The translations under genes and the position numbers were made by a program. The notes below the pieces were generated by a model. It did no database searches and had not been told where the DNA came from. It worked only from the letters and a program-made list of their open reading frames with translations. From assembly GCF_014207745.1 (NCBI RefSeq), contig NZ_JACHJB010000001.1:2666001-2730000 (forward strand): 64,000 nucleotides of DNA. Direction: 5' to 3'. Source of the stretch: Nonomuraea muscovyensis (GTDB taxonomy: Bacteria > Actinomycetota > Actinomycetes > Streptosporangiales > Streptosporangiaceae). Below are positions 17,993 to 26,583 of the stretch, piece by piece (positions within the stretch are counted from its first letter, which is position 1; each line of letters opens with the position of its first letter).

Positions 17993-18370
17993 TCACAATC
18001 GGCCGGCGAGGTCCGGTGGTCCGTTGCCGAGGACGAACGAGACCGTCAGGTGGTCGCTCGAGCGACCTTGGCAGACCTCGACGGCGCACACACGGTGCTC
18101 GTCGTCATCATGAACCATCTTGACGGGCTCTGACGCGACCTTTGCCGGACCGGCATGACGTGCTGACCGTGACCCCCGGACTTTGATGGCCTCTGTGGCG
18201 TTCGCATGCGCGCGCACGGGGCAGAGGCGTGCGGGCGGCGCGCCGACGCGGCGCGGTGCCTCTGGGAGGCGGGGTTGTGCGTCACAGACGTCCGCGTGCC
18301 GGGCACGCGGGATGCGGACCGTCGCGATCTTCGCGAGGGCGACGTCCACCACCTTTCTCTGTGACCACAT
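17993..18370 (-). CDS. DUF5318 family protein, degenerate zinc site
   Basis: 125 residues matching the actinobacterial DUF5318 family: the start MWSQRKVVDVALAKIATV, then DVCDAQPRLP, then VEVCQG with DHLTVSFVLG near the end. The gene sits just upstream of the class A PBP, as the homologue does beside ponA1 in mycobacteria. In the family as I know it, two CxxC-like pairs (CPVC and CxxCGWNHL) would bind zinc; here the first reads CPVR and the second CQGRSSDHL, so the metal site seems lost. The spacer between them is also poorly conserved. A TAGTCT -10 element 7 bases before ATG 18370 suggests a leaderless message. Function unknown. Confidence 0.8.
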   Translation of the reverse strand: MWSQRKVVDVALAKIATVRIPRARHADVCDAQPRLPEAPRRVGAPPARLCPVRAHANATEAIKVRGSRSARHAGPAKVASEPVKMVHDDDEHRVCAVEVCQGRSSDHLTVSFVLGNGPPDLAGRL

Positions 18371-18411
18371 GAGCGCCAGACTACGGCTTTTTGCCCACTC
18401 CTCCCAACGAC

Positions 18412-18480
18412 TTGGCGAAGTCGCTGATTGCGGCGATATACCGAACAGACGTATCCTCGGGATGTATCGGTCCGATACAT
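18412..18480 (+). promoter_or_regulatory. padR promoter and 19-bp palindromic operator
   Basis: A -35 TTGGCG (18412-18417) and -10 GATATA (18435-18440) are 17 bp apart. Downstream lies a perfect palindrome ATGTATCGGTCCGATACAT at 18462-18480, 24 bp before the padR GTG. Its ATGT...ACAT ends resemble PadR-family operators, which suggests autorepression. Confidence 0.65.
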
Positions 18481-18503
18481 CGACGCGAGAGGGGGCGGTT
18501 CCC

Positions 18504-19088
18504 GTGGCCAGCGGGCAGGGCAGAGTGCTGGAGCTGGCCGTGCTCGGGTCGCTGCATGAGACGCCCCTCCACGGCTACGAGCTGCGCAAACGACTCAACG
18601 CCCTGTTGGGGATGTTCCGTGCGTTCTCGTACGGGTCGCTGTACCCCTGCCTGCGATCACTGCTCGCGCAGGGCCTCATCGCCGAGGAGCAGCCGGCTCC
18701 CACCACGATCGTGGGCGGCCGATCGAAGATCGTCTACAAGCTGACGGCCGAGGGCAAGGAGCGTCTGCAGGAGCTGCTCACCCAGGCCGGGCCGTCCGCG
18801 TGGGAGGACGAGAGCTTCGGCGTCCACTTCGCGTTCTTCAGGCACACGGAGGCCGAGGTGCGCCTGCGCATCCTCGAAGGCCGCCGCAGCCGTCTGGAGG
18901 AGCGGCTCGACAGCGTGCGCACCGCGCTGGCGCGCACGAGGGAGCGCCTCGACAGCTACACGCTCGAACTGCAGCGTCACGGTCTCGAGTCGGTCGAACG
19001 CGAGGTGCGTTGGCTGAACGAGCTGATCGCGACGGAGAGACGGGCCTCGCAAGAGCCCGATAAGGACACCACGTCAACTGATGAGTAA
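18504..19088 (+). CDS. PadR family transcriptional regulator
   Basis: 194-residue regulator: an N-terminal winged helix ([24 protein letters not shown], then [18 protein letters not shown]) and a C-terminal coiled-coil dimerisation region of the VirR-alpha type (about residues 100-185). The start is GTG 18504, with GAGAGGGGG upstream; an earlier in-frame ATG at 18462 is part of the palindromic operator. The stop is 13 bp before ino1, so padR and ino1 are very probably co-transcribed, the arrangement also seen in Streptomyces and mycobacteria. It likely represses its own operon. Confidence 0.93.
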   Translation: MASGQGRVLELAVLGSLHETPLHGYELRKRLNALLGMFRAFSYGSLYPCLRSLLAQGLIAEEQPAPTTIVGGRSKIVYKLTAEGKERLQELLTQAGPSAWEDESFGVHFAFFRHTEAEVRLRILEGRRSRLEERLDSVRTALARTRERLDSYTLELQRHGLESVEREVRWLNELIATERRASQEPDKDTTSTDE

Positions 19089-19101
19089 GGGAGCATGTGC
19101 G

Positions 19102-20181
19102 ATGGGTTCGGTTCGCGTGGCCATTGTCGGTGTCGGCAACTGCGCGGCGTCGCTGGTCCAGGGCGTGCACTACTACAGGGACGCCGACCCGGACGTACGG
19201 GTGCCGGGCCTGATGCACGTGCGGTTCGGTGAGTACCACGTGGGTGACGTCGAGTTCGTCGCCGCCTTCGACGTGGACGCCAAGAAGGTCGGACGTGACC
19301 TCTCGGAGGCGATCGTCGCCAGCGAGAACAACACCGTCAAGATCGCCGATGTGCCGCCCACCGGGGTGACCGTCCAGCGCGGCCACACCTTCGACGGCCT
19401 CGGCGAGTTCTACCGCGAGATCATCGAGGAGTCCGACGAGCAGCCCGTGGACGTCGTCAAGGTGCTGCGCGAGAGCGGCGCCGACGTCCTCGTCTCCTAC
19501 CTGCCGGTGGGTTCGGAGGAGGCCGACCGCTTCTACGCCCAGTGCGCCATCGACGCCAAGGTGGCGTTCGTCAACGCGCTGCCGGTCTTCATCGCCTCCG
19601 ACCCCGAGTGGGCCGAGAAGTTCACCCAGGCCGGCGTGCCGATCGTCGGCGACGACATCAAGTCGCAGGTCGGCGCCACGATCACGCACCGCGTGCTGGC
19701 CAAGCTGTTCGAGGACCGAGGGGTCGAGCTGCTGCGCACGTACCAGCTCAACTTCGGCGGCAACATGGACTTCATGAACATGCTGGAGCGCACCCGCCTC
19801 CAGTCCAAGAAGATCTCCAAGACGCAGTCGGTCACCTCGCAGATCCCGCACGAGATGCGCAAGGCCGACGTGCACATCGGCCCGTCGGACCACGTCCCGT
19901 GGCTCGACGACCGCAAGTGGGCCTACGTCCGCCTCGAGGGCCGCTCGTTCGGCGACACCCCGCTCAACCTGGAGTACAAGCTCGAGGTGTGGGACTCGCC
20001 CAACTCGGCCGGCATCATCATCGACGCTGTCCGGGCCGCCAAGATCGCCCTCGACCGGGGCATCGGTGGCCCGATCCTCAGCGCCTCGTCCTACTTCATG
20101 AAGTCGCCGCCCGTCCAGTACTCCGACGACGAGGCGCGCGACTACGTCGAGAAGTTCATCCGCGGCGAGGTGGAGCGCTGA
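19102..20181 (+). CDS. ino1: Inositol-3-phosphate synthase
   Basis: 359-residue NAD-dependent enzyme that cyclises glucose 6-phosphate to inositol phosphate, the first step toward phosphatidylinositol and mycothiol. The N-terminal Rossmann motif is [31 protein letters not shown] and [18 protein letters not shown] are family hallmarks. ATG 19102 is chosen over 19081 because GGGAG is correctly spaced and the Rossmann strand then begins at residue 4. A hairpin terminator follows. Confidence 0.96.
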   Translation: MGSVRVAIVGVGNCAASLVQGVHYYRDADPDVRVPGLMHVRFGEYHVGDVEFVAAFDVDAKKVGRDLSEAIVASENNTVKIADVPPTGVTVQRGHTFDGLGEFYREIIEESDEQPVDVVKVLRESGADVLVSYLPVGSEEADRFYAQCAIDAKVAFVNALPVFIASDPEWAEKFTQAGVPIVGDDIKSQVGATITHRVLAKLFEDRGVELLRTYQLNFGGNMDFMNMLERTRLQSKKISKTQSVTSQIPHEMRKADVHIGPSDHVPWLDDRKWAYVRLEGRSFGDTPLNLEYKLEVWDSPNSAGIIIDAVRAAKIALDRGIGGPILSASSYFMKSPPVQYSDDEARDYVEKFIRGEVER

Positions 20182-20196
20182 CCGGTTCGCGTCGGC

Positions 20197-20222
20197 GACC
20201 GGCCCCGCCCACGGGGCCGGTC
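20197..20222. terminator. Bidirectional terminator between ino1 and idi
   Basis: Ten-bp GC-rich stem (GACCGGCCCC/GGGGCCGGTC) with a 6-base loop, 16 bp after the ino1 stop and 12 bp from the convergent idi stop. No T run, as is common in high-GC actinobacteria. Confidence 0.6.
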
Positions 20223-20233
20223 ACGTCCACCCG

Positions 20234-20824
20234 CTAGGAGGCCACGCGGGCGGCCGGGGGGAGGTCCGACTCCGGGGCCGGGGCCCAGTCCATGGGGTCG
20301 GGGCCCAGCTTCACGAGAAGCGCCACCTGCTCCGCGCACCACGGCGAGATGACCAGCTCGCCCCGGAGCACCGCGCCGGCGAACTCCTCCCACGGCATCC
20401 ACAGCGTCTCGCCGACCTCCTCCGGGTTGGGCACCGCCGGGCCGTCCACCGTGACGCGGTAGACGGGGCACAGCTCGTGCTCGACGACGCCGTTGGCCAT
20501 CACGGCGCGGTAGGCGAAGGTCGGCAGGATCAGGTCGGCGGGCGCCGGCGGCAGCCCGAGCTCGTAGGAGAGCCTGCGACCGACCGCGTGGTCGAGCGGC
20601 TCGCCGGGCAGAGGGTGGCCGCAGCAGCTGTTGGTCAGCACGCCTGGCCAGGTGACCTTGTGGGCGGCCCGCCTGGTGAGCAGGACACGCCCGTCACGGT
20701 CGAAGACATAGCTGGAGAACGCCAGGTGGAGCGGAGTCTCCTGACCGTGCACCGACGCCTTGGGCGCGGTGCCGATCGCGTGGCCGTCGTCGTCGACGAG
20801 CACCACGAGTTCATCAGACGTCAC
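20234..20824 (-). CDS. idi: Isopentenyl-diphosphate delta-isomerase, type 1
   Basis: 196-residue Nudix-fold isomerase that interconverts IPP and DMAPP. The catalytic Cys region TNSCCGHP (Cys67/68) and the catalytic Glu region VEHELCPVY (Glu115/117) are present, as is the Nudix-like helix RRLSYELGL. Metal-ligand histidines are in LHLAFSSY and AHKVTWPG. GTG 20824 follows a TACGCT -10 by 8 bases, so it is likely leaderless. Standalone; suggests isoprenoid products beyond the minimal needs. Confidence 0.95.
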   Translation of the reverse strand: MTSDELVVLVDDDGHAIGTAPKASVHGQETPLHLAFSSYVFDRDGRVLLTRRAAHKVTWPGVLTNSCCGHPLPGEPLDHAVGRRLSYELGLPPAPADLILPTFAYRAVMANGVVEHELCPVYRVTVDGPAVPNPEEVGETLWMPWEEFAGAVLRGELVISPWCAEQVALLVKLGPDPMDWAPAPESDLPPAARVAS

Positions 20825-20931
20825 GCTGTGAAGCGTACGTGATCATGAGTGTGTTGTGGACCGCGATGCGCAACCTGCGGCGCCAACCTCTTGCGAGCCG
20901 GACCGGGCGGGCGCCGGGCTAGGCTGGCTGC

Positions 20932-22215
20932 GTGTCCTTCGTCGCCGACCTCCGCGTGGTCCTGCAGGGCCGGGACTTCCGCCGGCTGTTCGGCACCCGG
21001 CTGGTGTCCCAGTTCTCCGACGGGATCTTCCAGTTCGGGGTGACAGGATTCGCGTTCTTCAACCCCGAGAAGCAGACGACCGCGCTGGCCGTGGCGGCCG
21101 GGCTGGCCGTGCTGCTGCTGCCCTACAGCGTCCTGGGCCCGTTCGTCGGGGTGTTCATCGACCGCTGGTCGCGGCGGCAGATCCTGGTGGTCGCGCCCAT
21201 CGTGCGCGGGGCGCTCCTGCTGGCGACCGCCGCCCTGGTGGCAGCCGACATGCCGGACGCGTTCTTCTACGCCGCCGCGCTGGGCGTGCTGGGCGTCAAC
21301 AGGTTCTTCCTGGCCGCGCTCGGCGCCTCGCTCCCGCACGTGGTGCCGGCCGACCGGCTGATGGCGGCCAACGCCGTCGTGCCGACGTCGGGCACCGTCC
21401 TGACGTTCGTGGGCGCGGGCGTGGCGATCGGGATGCGCGAAGTGCTCGGCGGCGACGACGCGGGCACGGCGCTGCTGCTGGTCACCTCCGGCGTGGTGTT
21501 CGGCCTGAGCGCGCTGATCGCCCGCACGATGGAGCGCTCGCTGCTCGGCCCGTCCTACGACCCCGACCGGCCGCAGGCGCGCGAGGCGGTGCGCAACGTC
21601 GTCGTCGGCCTGGCCGACGGCGTCAGGCACCTGGCGGGCCACCGCATCGCCGCCGCCACGATGGGCGCGATGGCCGCGCACCGGTTCCTGTACGGCATGG
21701 CGACGGCCCTCGGCATCATCCTCTTCCGCTACTACTTCACCGACGGCGACGCCGACGCGGCCCTGCGCGGGCTCAGCCTGGTCGTGGCCACCTCCGGCGT
21801 CGGCTACTTCGTCGCGGTGCTGATCACGCCGTGGGCGACGGAGCGGTTCACGATCGAGCGGTGGGTGACGATCGCCCTCGCCTCGGCCGGCGTGCTGGCC
21901 GGCGCGCTGGTGATGCCGTTCCAGGAGTGGGGGCTGCCCGCGGCCGGCTTCGTGCTGGGCGTCGCCGGGCAGAGCGTGAAGATCTGCGCCGACACCACCG
22001 TGCAGCGCGACGTGGAGGACGCCTACCTGGGCCGGGCCTTCTCGGTCTACGACATGCTGTTCAACGGCATGTACGTGCTGGCCGCGGCGCTCTCGGCGGC
22101 GATCCTGCCGGCCGACGGCAAGTCCTACCTGGCCGTGGCGATCATCGCGGTGGGTTACCCGGTGGCGGCGATGGCCTACCGGATGATCACCAGGTCCCGC
22201 GTCCACTCGGCCTGA
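20932..22215 (+). CDS. MFS transporter
   Basis: 427-residue major facilitator protein, close to the MFS_3/enterobactin-exporter-like group. The loop after helix 2 reads VGVFIDRWSRRQILV, the family A-motif, and 12 hydrophobic segments are apparent. GTG 20932 lies 6 bases after TAGGCT (20920-20925) with no Shine-Dalgarno, typical of leaderless genes. Substrate unknown. Divergent from idi and convergent with the CCA-adding enzyme. Confidence 0.88.
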   Translation: MSFVADLRVVLQGRDFRRLFGTRLVSQFSDGIFQFGVTGFAFFNPEKQTTALAVAAGLAVLLLPYSVLGPFVGVFIDRWSRRQILVVAPIVRGALLLATAALVAADMPDAFFYAAALGVLGVNRFFLAALGASLPHVVPADRLMAANAVVPTSGTVLTFVGAGVAIGMREVLGGDDAGTALLLVTSGVVFGLSALIARTMERSLLGPSYDPDRPQAREAVRNVVVGLADGVRHLAGHRIAAATMGAMAAHRFLYGMATALGIILFRYYFTDGDADAALRGLSLVVATSGVGYFVAVLITPWATERFTIERWVTIALASAGVLAGALVMPFQEWGLPAAGFVLGVAGQSVKICADTTVQRDVEDAYLGRAFSVYDMLFNGMYVLAAALSAAILPADGKSYLAVAIIAVGYPVAAMAYRMITRSRVHSA

Positions 22216-22295
22216 CCCGGCCGCCCGACCTGGCCGCCTCGCCCGACCGCCCGACCCGGCCGCCCGGCCCGACCGACCGACCCGGCGGGCGGCCG
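22216..22295. other. Convergent gap with GCCCGACC-type low-complexity DNA
   Basis: The 80 bp between two convergent genes is built from repeats of GCCCGACC and GGCCGCC words and ends with GGCGGGCGGCCG complementary to the start, so it can fold as a terminator. No coding signal. Confidence 0.4.
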
Positions 22296-23738
22296 TCAGG
22301 AGGCCGCCACGCCGTTGTCGCGCGCCCAGTCGAGCAGCGCCTCGGTGGCCGCCTCCTTGCCGATGACGCCCTTGTCGAGGCGAAGGTCGAGCAGGTGCTT
22401 GTACGCCTTGCCCACGATCGGGCCCGGCCCGACGCCGAGGACCCGCTGGATCTCGTTGCCGTCGAGCTCCGGCCGGATCTTGGCCAGCTCCTCCTCATCG
22501 GCCAGCCTGGCGATGCGCTGCTCCAGCTGGTCGTACGTGCGCGACAGGGCGGCGGCCTTGCGCTTGTTGCGCGTCGTGCAGTCGGCCCGGGTGAGCTTGT
22601 GCAGGCGGTTGAGCAGGTGGCCGGCGTCGCGCACGTAGCGGCGCACCGCGCTGTCGGTCCACTCCCCCGAGCCGTAGCCGTGGAAGCGCAGGTGGAGCTC
22701 CACCAGCCGCGACACGTCGGCCACGACGTCCTTGGGAAAGCGCAGCTCCGTCATGCGCTTCTTGGTCAGCTGGGCGCCGACCACCTCGTGGTGGTGGAAG
22801 GAGACGCGCCCGCCCGGCTCGTGCCGCCGCGTCTTGGGCTTGCCGATGTCGTGCAGGAGCGCGGCCCAGCGCAGGACCCGGTCGGCGTTGCCGTCCTCCT
22901 CCTGGGCGATGGCCTGGTCGAGCACGGTCAGGGTGTGCTCGTAGACGTCCTTGTGCCGGTGGTGCTCGTCGATCTCCAGACGGAGCTTGGGCAGCTCGGG
23001 CAGCACGTGGGCGGCCAGGCCGGTGTCGACCAGCAGCCGCAGGCCCTCGCGGGGGTGCACGCCGCAGATCAGCTTGTCGAGCTCGTCGCGGATCCGCTCG
23101 GCGGAGACGATCTCGATGCGCTCGGCCATCGCGGTCATCGCCTCGACCACGGCCGGCTCCACCGAGAAGCCGAGCTGGGCGGCGAACCGGGCCGCGCGCA
23201 GCATGCGCAGCGGGTCGTCGCCGAAGGACTGCTCGGGGGTGCCGGGCGTGCGCAGCCGCCGCCCGCCCAGGTCCTTCAGGCCGCCGTAGGGGTCGACGAA
23301 CTCGTGGCCGGGCAGGCGCACGGCCATCGCGTTGACCGCGAAGTCGCGCCGTTCCAGGTCGGCCTCCAGCGTCTCGCCGTACATCACCTCGGGCTTGCGC
23401 GACTTGGGGTCGTAGGACTCGCTCCGGTAGGTGGTGATCTCGATCTGCCAGCTCCCCTTGCGCACCCCGACCGTGCCGAAGTCGATGCCTATCGTCCACA
23501 CCGAGTCGGCCCAGTCGCGGACGAGTTCGAGGACCCGCTCGGGGCGGGCGTCGGTCGTCAGGTCGAGGTCGTTGCCGACGCGGCCGAGGAGGATGTCGCG
23601 CACGGGGCCGCCGACCAGGGCGAGCTCGTGGCCCTGGTCGGCGAAGAGCCGGCCGAGCTCGTCGGCGACGGGGGCGATCTTGCGGAACAGGTCAGTCATG
23701 GCCCGCTGCTGGTTGTCGGTCAGATTTGAATCGGACAA
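22296..23738 (-). CDS. cca: CCA tRNA nucleotidyltransferase / poly(A) polymerase family with HD domain
   Basis: 480-residue enzyme that adds or repairs the 3' CCA of tRNA. The class II nucleotidyltransferase head has ALVGGPVRDILLG and the catalytic NDLDLTTDA; the neck has RRDFAVNAM and DPLRMLRAARFAAQLGF; an HD domain with LLHDIGKP lies near residue 300, as in actinobacterial PcnA/Cca. I start at TTG 23738, because AAGGA lies 10 bases upstream and the conserved part begins soon after; TTG 23807 and ATG 23699 are alternatives. Useful here since the tRNA-Ile in this window does not encode its CCA. Confidence 0.94.
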   Translation of the reverse strand: MSDSNLTDNQQRAMTDLFRKIAPVADELGRLFADQGHELALVGGPVRDILLGRVGNDLDLTTDARPERVLELVRDWADSVWTIGIDFGTVGVRKGSWQIEITTYRSESYDPKSRKPEVMYGETLEADLERRDFAVNAMAVRLPGHEFVDPYGGLKDLGGRRLRTPGTPEQSFGDDPLRMLRAARFAAQLGFSVEPAVVEAMTAMAERIEIVSAERIRDELDKLICGVHPREGLRLLVDTGLAAHVLPELPKLRLEIDEHHRHKDVYEHTLTVLDQAIAQEEDGNADRVLRWAALLHDIGKPKTRRHEPGGRVSFHHHEVVGAQLTKKRMTELRFPKDVVADVSRLVELHLRFHGYGSGEWTDSAVRRYVRDAGHLLNRLHKLTRADCTTRNKRKAAALSRTYDQLEQRIARLADEEELAKIRPELDGNEIQRVLGVGPGPIVGKAYKHLLDLRLDKGVIGKEAATEALLDWARDNGVAAS

Positions 23739-23845
23739 GCTGGGTAGGTCCTTCGATTCCGGAACATATCCCCCGGGCCACCTGAGGTCCGGGTTACCGT
23801 CGGTCAAACAGGACCGTCGGGGGCCAAGGAACGAAGGAGCGTGTT

Positions 23846-24367
23846 ATGAAGGACGCCCTCGCGATCCACCGCTGGCTCCTCGCACACCAGGTCCACCATG
23901 AGATCGTACGCCTTCCGCGTCCCATCACAGGCGCGGACGAGCTGCCCGAGGCCGTCTCCGCGCCGCCCGGCAGGTGCGTGGCCGTGACGGCGTTCGAGGT
24001 CACCGGGAGGATGGGCGAGCAGGTCGTCGCCATCGTCTCGACCGTGGCGGCGCAGCCGCTGCCCGGGGTCGTCGGAGGGCTGCTGGGCGTCCGCGGGGTC
24101 CGCCCGGCCTCCGCTTTCGCGGTCAACTCCGCCACCGACTACGCCGCCGGGCTGGTCTGCCCGCTCCTGCTGCCCGACCAGCTCCAGATCCTGATCGACG
24201 ACCGCCTCCAGCCCGACTCCGAGCCGATCTTCACGGCCACCGGCGAACGACACACCGCGCTCCGCATCCGTGCCCTCGACCTGCTGTCCATGCTGCCCGG
24301 CAAGATCGTGGACCTGAGGATCCCCCGCCCCAAAGGACCCCGCGTGGCGGTCGCGTCGCGGCACTGA
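23846..24367 (+). CDS. YbaK/EbsC family aminoacyl-tRNA deacylase-like protein
   Basis: 173-residue member of the YbaK/ProX editing-domain family, which hydrolyses mischarged tRNAs such as Cys- or Ala-tRNAPro. Visible family features are the N-terminal helix with HHEIV, a central RCVAVTAFEV strand, and VNSATDYAAGLVCPLLLPD near residue 95-115. The usual catalytic Lys position reads unclearly, so specificity and activity are uncertain. GAAGGAG precedes ATG 23846. It occupies the position where mycobacteria carry a Nudix gene between pcnA and the DUF6049 gene. Confidence 0.8.
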   Translation: MKDALAIHRWLLAHQVHHEIVRLPRPITGADELPEAVSAPPGRCVAVTAFEVTGRMGEQVVAIVSTVAAQPLPGVVGGLLGVRGVRPASAFAVNSATDYAAGLVCPLLLPDQLQILIDDRLQPDSEPIFTATGERHTALRIRALDLLSMLPGKIVDLRIPRPKGPRVAVASRH

Positions 24368-24414
24368 GCCCGTACCATTGCGGGCGTGCGCCGTACTCCT
24401 GCCCGGGCGGACGC

Positions 24415-26583
24415 GTGATCCGGAAGGCCACGCTGCTCGCCGTTCTGTCCATCGCGTCGCTCGCGCCCATGGTCGCGACGACGCCTGGCACGGCTGCCGC
24501 CACGACCCGTACGAGCACCGCCGTGAGCACCACAAGCACCACCGTGAACACCGCGGTGAGCGCCCGCCAGGGGCTCACCCTCACGGTGTCGGCCATCACG
24601 CCCGAGTGGGCCAAGGGCCAGGCCGACGTCATCAAGATCTCCGGCACGATCCGCAACGACACCGGCGCCGAACTCCCGCAGCTCCTGGTCCGGCTGCGCT
24701 ACGCCCCCCAGCGCTTCGCCGACCGGGCCGCGCTGGAGACCTACCAGGCCGACCAGACCGACGCGACACTCCCGGGCAGCGTCTCCAGCCAGTCGAGCGT
24801 CTCCATCCCCACGCTGGCCGCCGGGGCCTCGACGCCGTGGGAGTTCACCCTCACCCCGGCACAGCTCCAGCTCGCGTCGTTCGGCGCCTACCCCATCGCG
24901 GTCGAGGTGCAGCAGCAGGGCTGGCGCCGGCTCGCCGTGCAGCGCACGTTCCTCACCTACGCGCCGCCGACCCAGCCCAAGCTCCCGCGCAACCGGCTGG
25001 CCGTCGTGCTGCCCGTCATCGACCAGCCGCACCGCGCCGACGACGGCACCTTCGCCGACGACGAGCTGAGCGCCGCGCTGACCGGCAAGGGCCGGCTCGC
25101 CGACCTGGCGCGCATCGCCAAGACGGCGCCCAAGACCGTCACCTGGTTCGTCGAGCCGTCGCTGCTCGACGACGCCAACGCCATGGTCAAGGGCTACCGC
25201 GTCACCGCCAAGAACGGCGAGGCGACCAGGCCGGCCAGCCCCGAGGCGGCGCAGTGGCTGGCCGACATGCGCTCGGCCCTGGCCACCTCGCCCGTCGTGG
25301 CCACGCCGTACGCCGACCCCGACGTCACGGCCCTCGTCCACCAGGGGCTCGACGCGCTGACCGGCAGGGCGCTGGAGCTGGGCGCCCAGAAGGCCGGTGA
25401 GCTGCTCAAGCCCGGCGTGCAGGCGGCCGTCAACTGGCCGGCGGCCGGCCGGATCGACGCCGACGCCCTCGACGCGCTCGCCGTCGGCAAGGGCTCCGCC
25501 CAGGTGCGCAAGGTCCTGCTCAACTCGACCAACCTGCCGCTCCAGACGCCCGTCACGGTCACCCCGGACGCCGCCACGACGCTCGACACCGTCAACGGGC
25601 CCGTCACCGCGCTCGTCGCCGACCCCGTGCTGAGCCGCGCGTTCGAGCCCGGCGCGTCGTCCTCGACGGTGCTCAGCAAGCAGCGCTTCATCGCCGAGAC
25701 CGCGATGATCGCCGCCGAGCCCGGCCAGACCGCGCCACGCTCGCTCGTCGTGGCGCCGTCACGACGCTGGGACCCCAACCCCACGCTCGTCTCCGGCCTG
25801 CTCAAGACCGCGGGCGGCCTGCCCTGGCTGACGCTCACCCCGCTCGACTCGGTCAAGCCCGCCAAGACGCGGGTGCCGCGGGCCGGCCTGACCTACACCG
25901 ACGCCGACCGCAAGGAGGAGCTCGGCGCCAAATACCTCACCCCGGTCAAGACCGCCTGGGAGAAGGCGCAGCTCACCTCACTCATCACGACCGACAAGCG
26001 GGTCTCGTCCTTCGACGCCGCCGTGCTGCGGTCCGCCTCCTCGGCCTGGCGCAACCAGACCCGGGCCGGACGCGCGGTGACCAAACTGGTCGACGGCAAG
26101 GTGCAGGCCACCATGAACAAGGTGTCGATCACCGGGGCCGACCCCGACTGGCTACTCACCCTGGCGGGGTCCAACGGGGTGGTCCCCATCAGCGTCAAGA
26201 ACACCATGCCGGCCCAGGTGACGGTCGACGTCGAGGTCACCTCCAACAACCCCAGGCTGCTGCGGGTGGAGCCCCAGCCGTCCAACCGGCTGGTGATCGG
26301 CGGCGACGGGCAGAGCGGCACCCTGCAGGTCCCGCTGACGGCCTCGCCGAGGGGCAGCGGCGACGCCACGGTCACCGTGCAGCTCAAGACGTCCGACGGC
26401 CGGCCGTACGGCAAGCCCGTCAAGCTGACCATCCGGACCACGGGCTACACCGGAGTCGCCCTGGTGATCGTGGGCGCGGCGCTGACGGTGATGATGGCCG
26501 CGGTGGTGACGAGGGTGCTCAGGCGCAGATCGCAGCGACGGCTCGCGCGGGCCGCCAGGACACGGGAAAGTGAGACCGTATGA
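24415..26583 (+). CDS. DUF6049 family secreted/membrane-anchored protein
   Basis: 722 residues: an N-terminal signal peptide (IRKATLLAVLSIASLAPMV), a large extracytoplasmic region with beta-rich N- and C-terminal parts, and one C-terminal helix (VALVIVGAALTVMMAAVVT) followed by basic RRRSQRRLARAA, so it is anchored with a short cytoplasmic tail. The same gene precedes the MurJ gene in mycobacteria and Streptomyces, implying a role in wall synthesis, but its biochemical function is unknown. GTG 24415 is the only sensible start before the signal. Its stop overlaps the murJ ATG by 4 bp. Confidence 0.88.
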   Translation: MIRKATLLAVLSIASLAPMVATTPGTAAATTRTSTAVSTTSTTVNTAVSARQGLTLTVSAITPEWAKGQADVIKISGTIRNDTGAELPQLLVRLRYAPQRFADRAALETYQADQTDATLPGSVSSQSSVSIPTLAAGASTPWEFTLTPAQLQLASFGAYPIAVEVQQQGWRRLAVQRTFLTYAPPTQPKLPRNRLAVVLPVIDQPHRADDGTFADDELSAALTGKGRLADLARIAKTAPKTVTWFVEPSLLDDANAMVKGYRVTAKNGEATRPASPEAAQWLADMRSALATSPVVATPYADPDVTALVHQGLDALTGRALELGAQKAGELLKPGVQAAVNWPAAGRIDADALDALAVGKGSAQVRKVLLNSTNLPLQTPVTVTPDAATTLDTVNGPVTALVADPVLSRAFEPGASSSTVLSKQRFIAETAMIAAEPGQTAPRSLVVAPSRRWDPNPTLVSGLLKTAGGLPWLTLTPLDSVKPAKTRVPRAGLTYTDADRKEELGAKYLTPVKTAWEKAQLTSLITTDKRVSSFDAAVLRSASSAWRNQTRAGRAVTKLVDGKVQATMNKVSITGADPDWLLTLAGSNGVVPISVKNTMPAQVTVDVEVTSNNPRLLRVEPQPSNRLVIGGDGQSGTLQVPLTASPRGSGDATVTVQLKTSDGRPYGKPVKLTIRTTGYTGVALVIVGAALTVMMAAVVTRVLRRRSQRRLARAARTRESETV

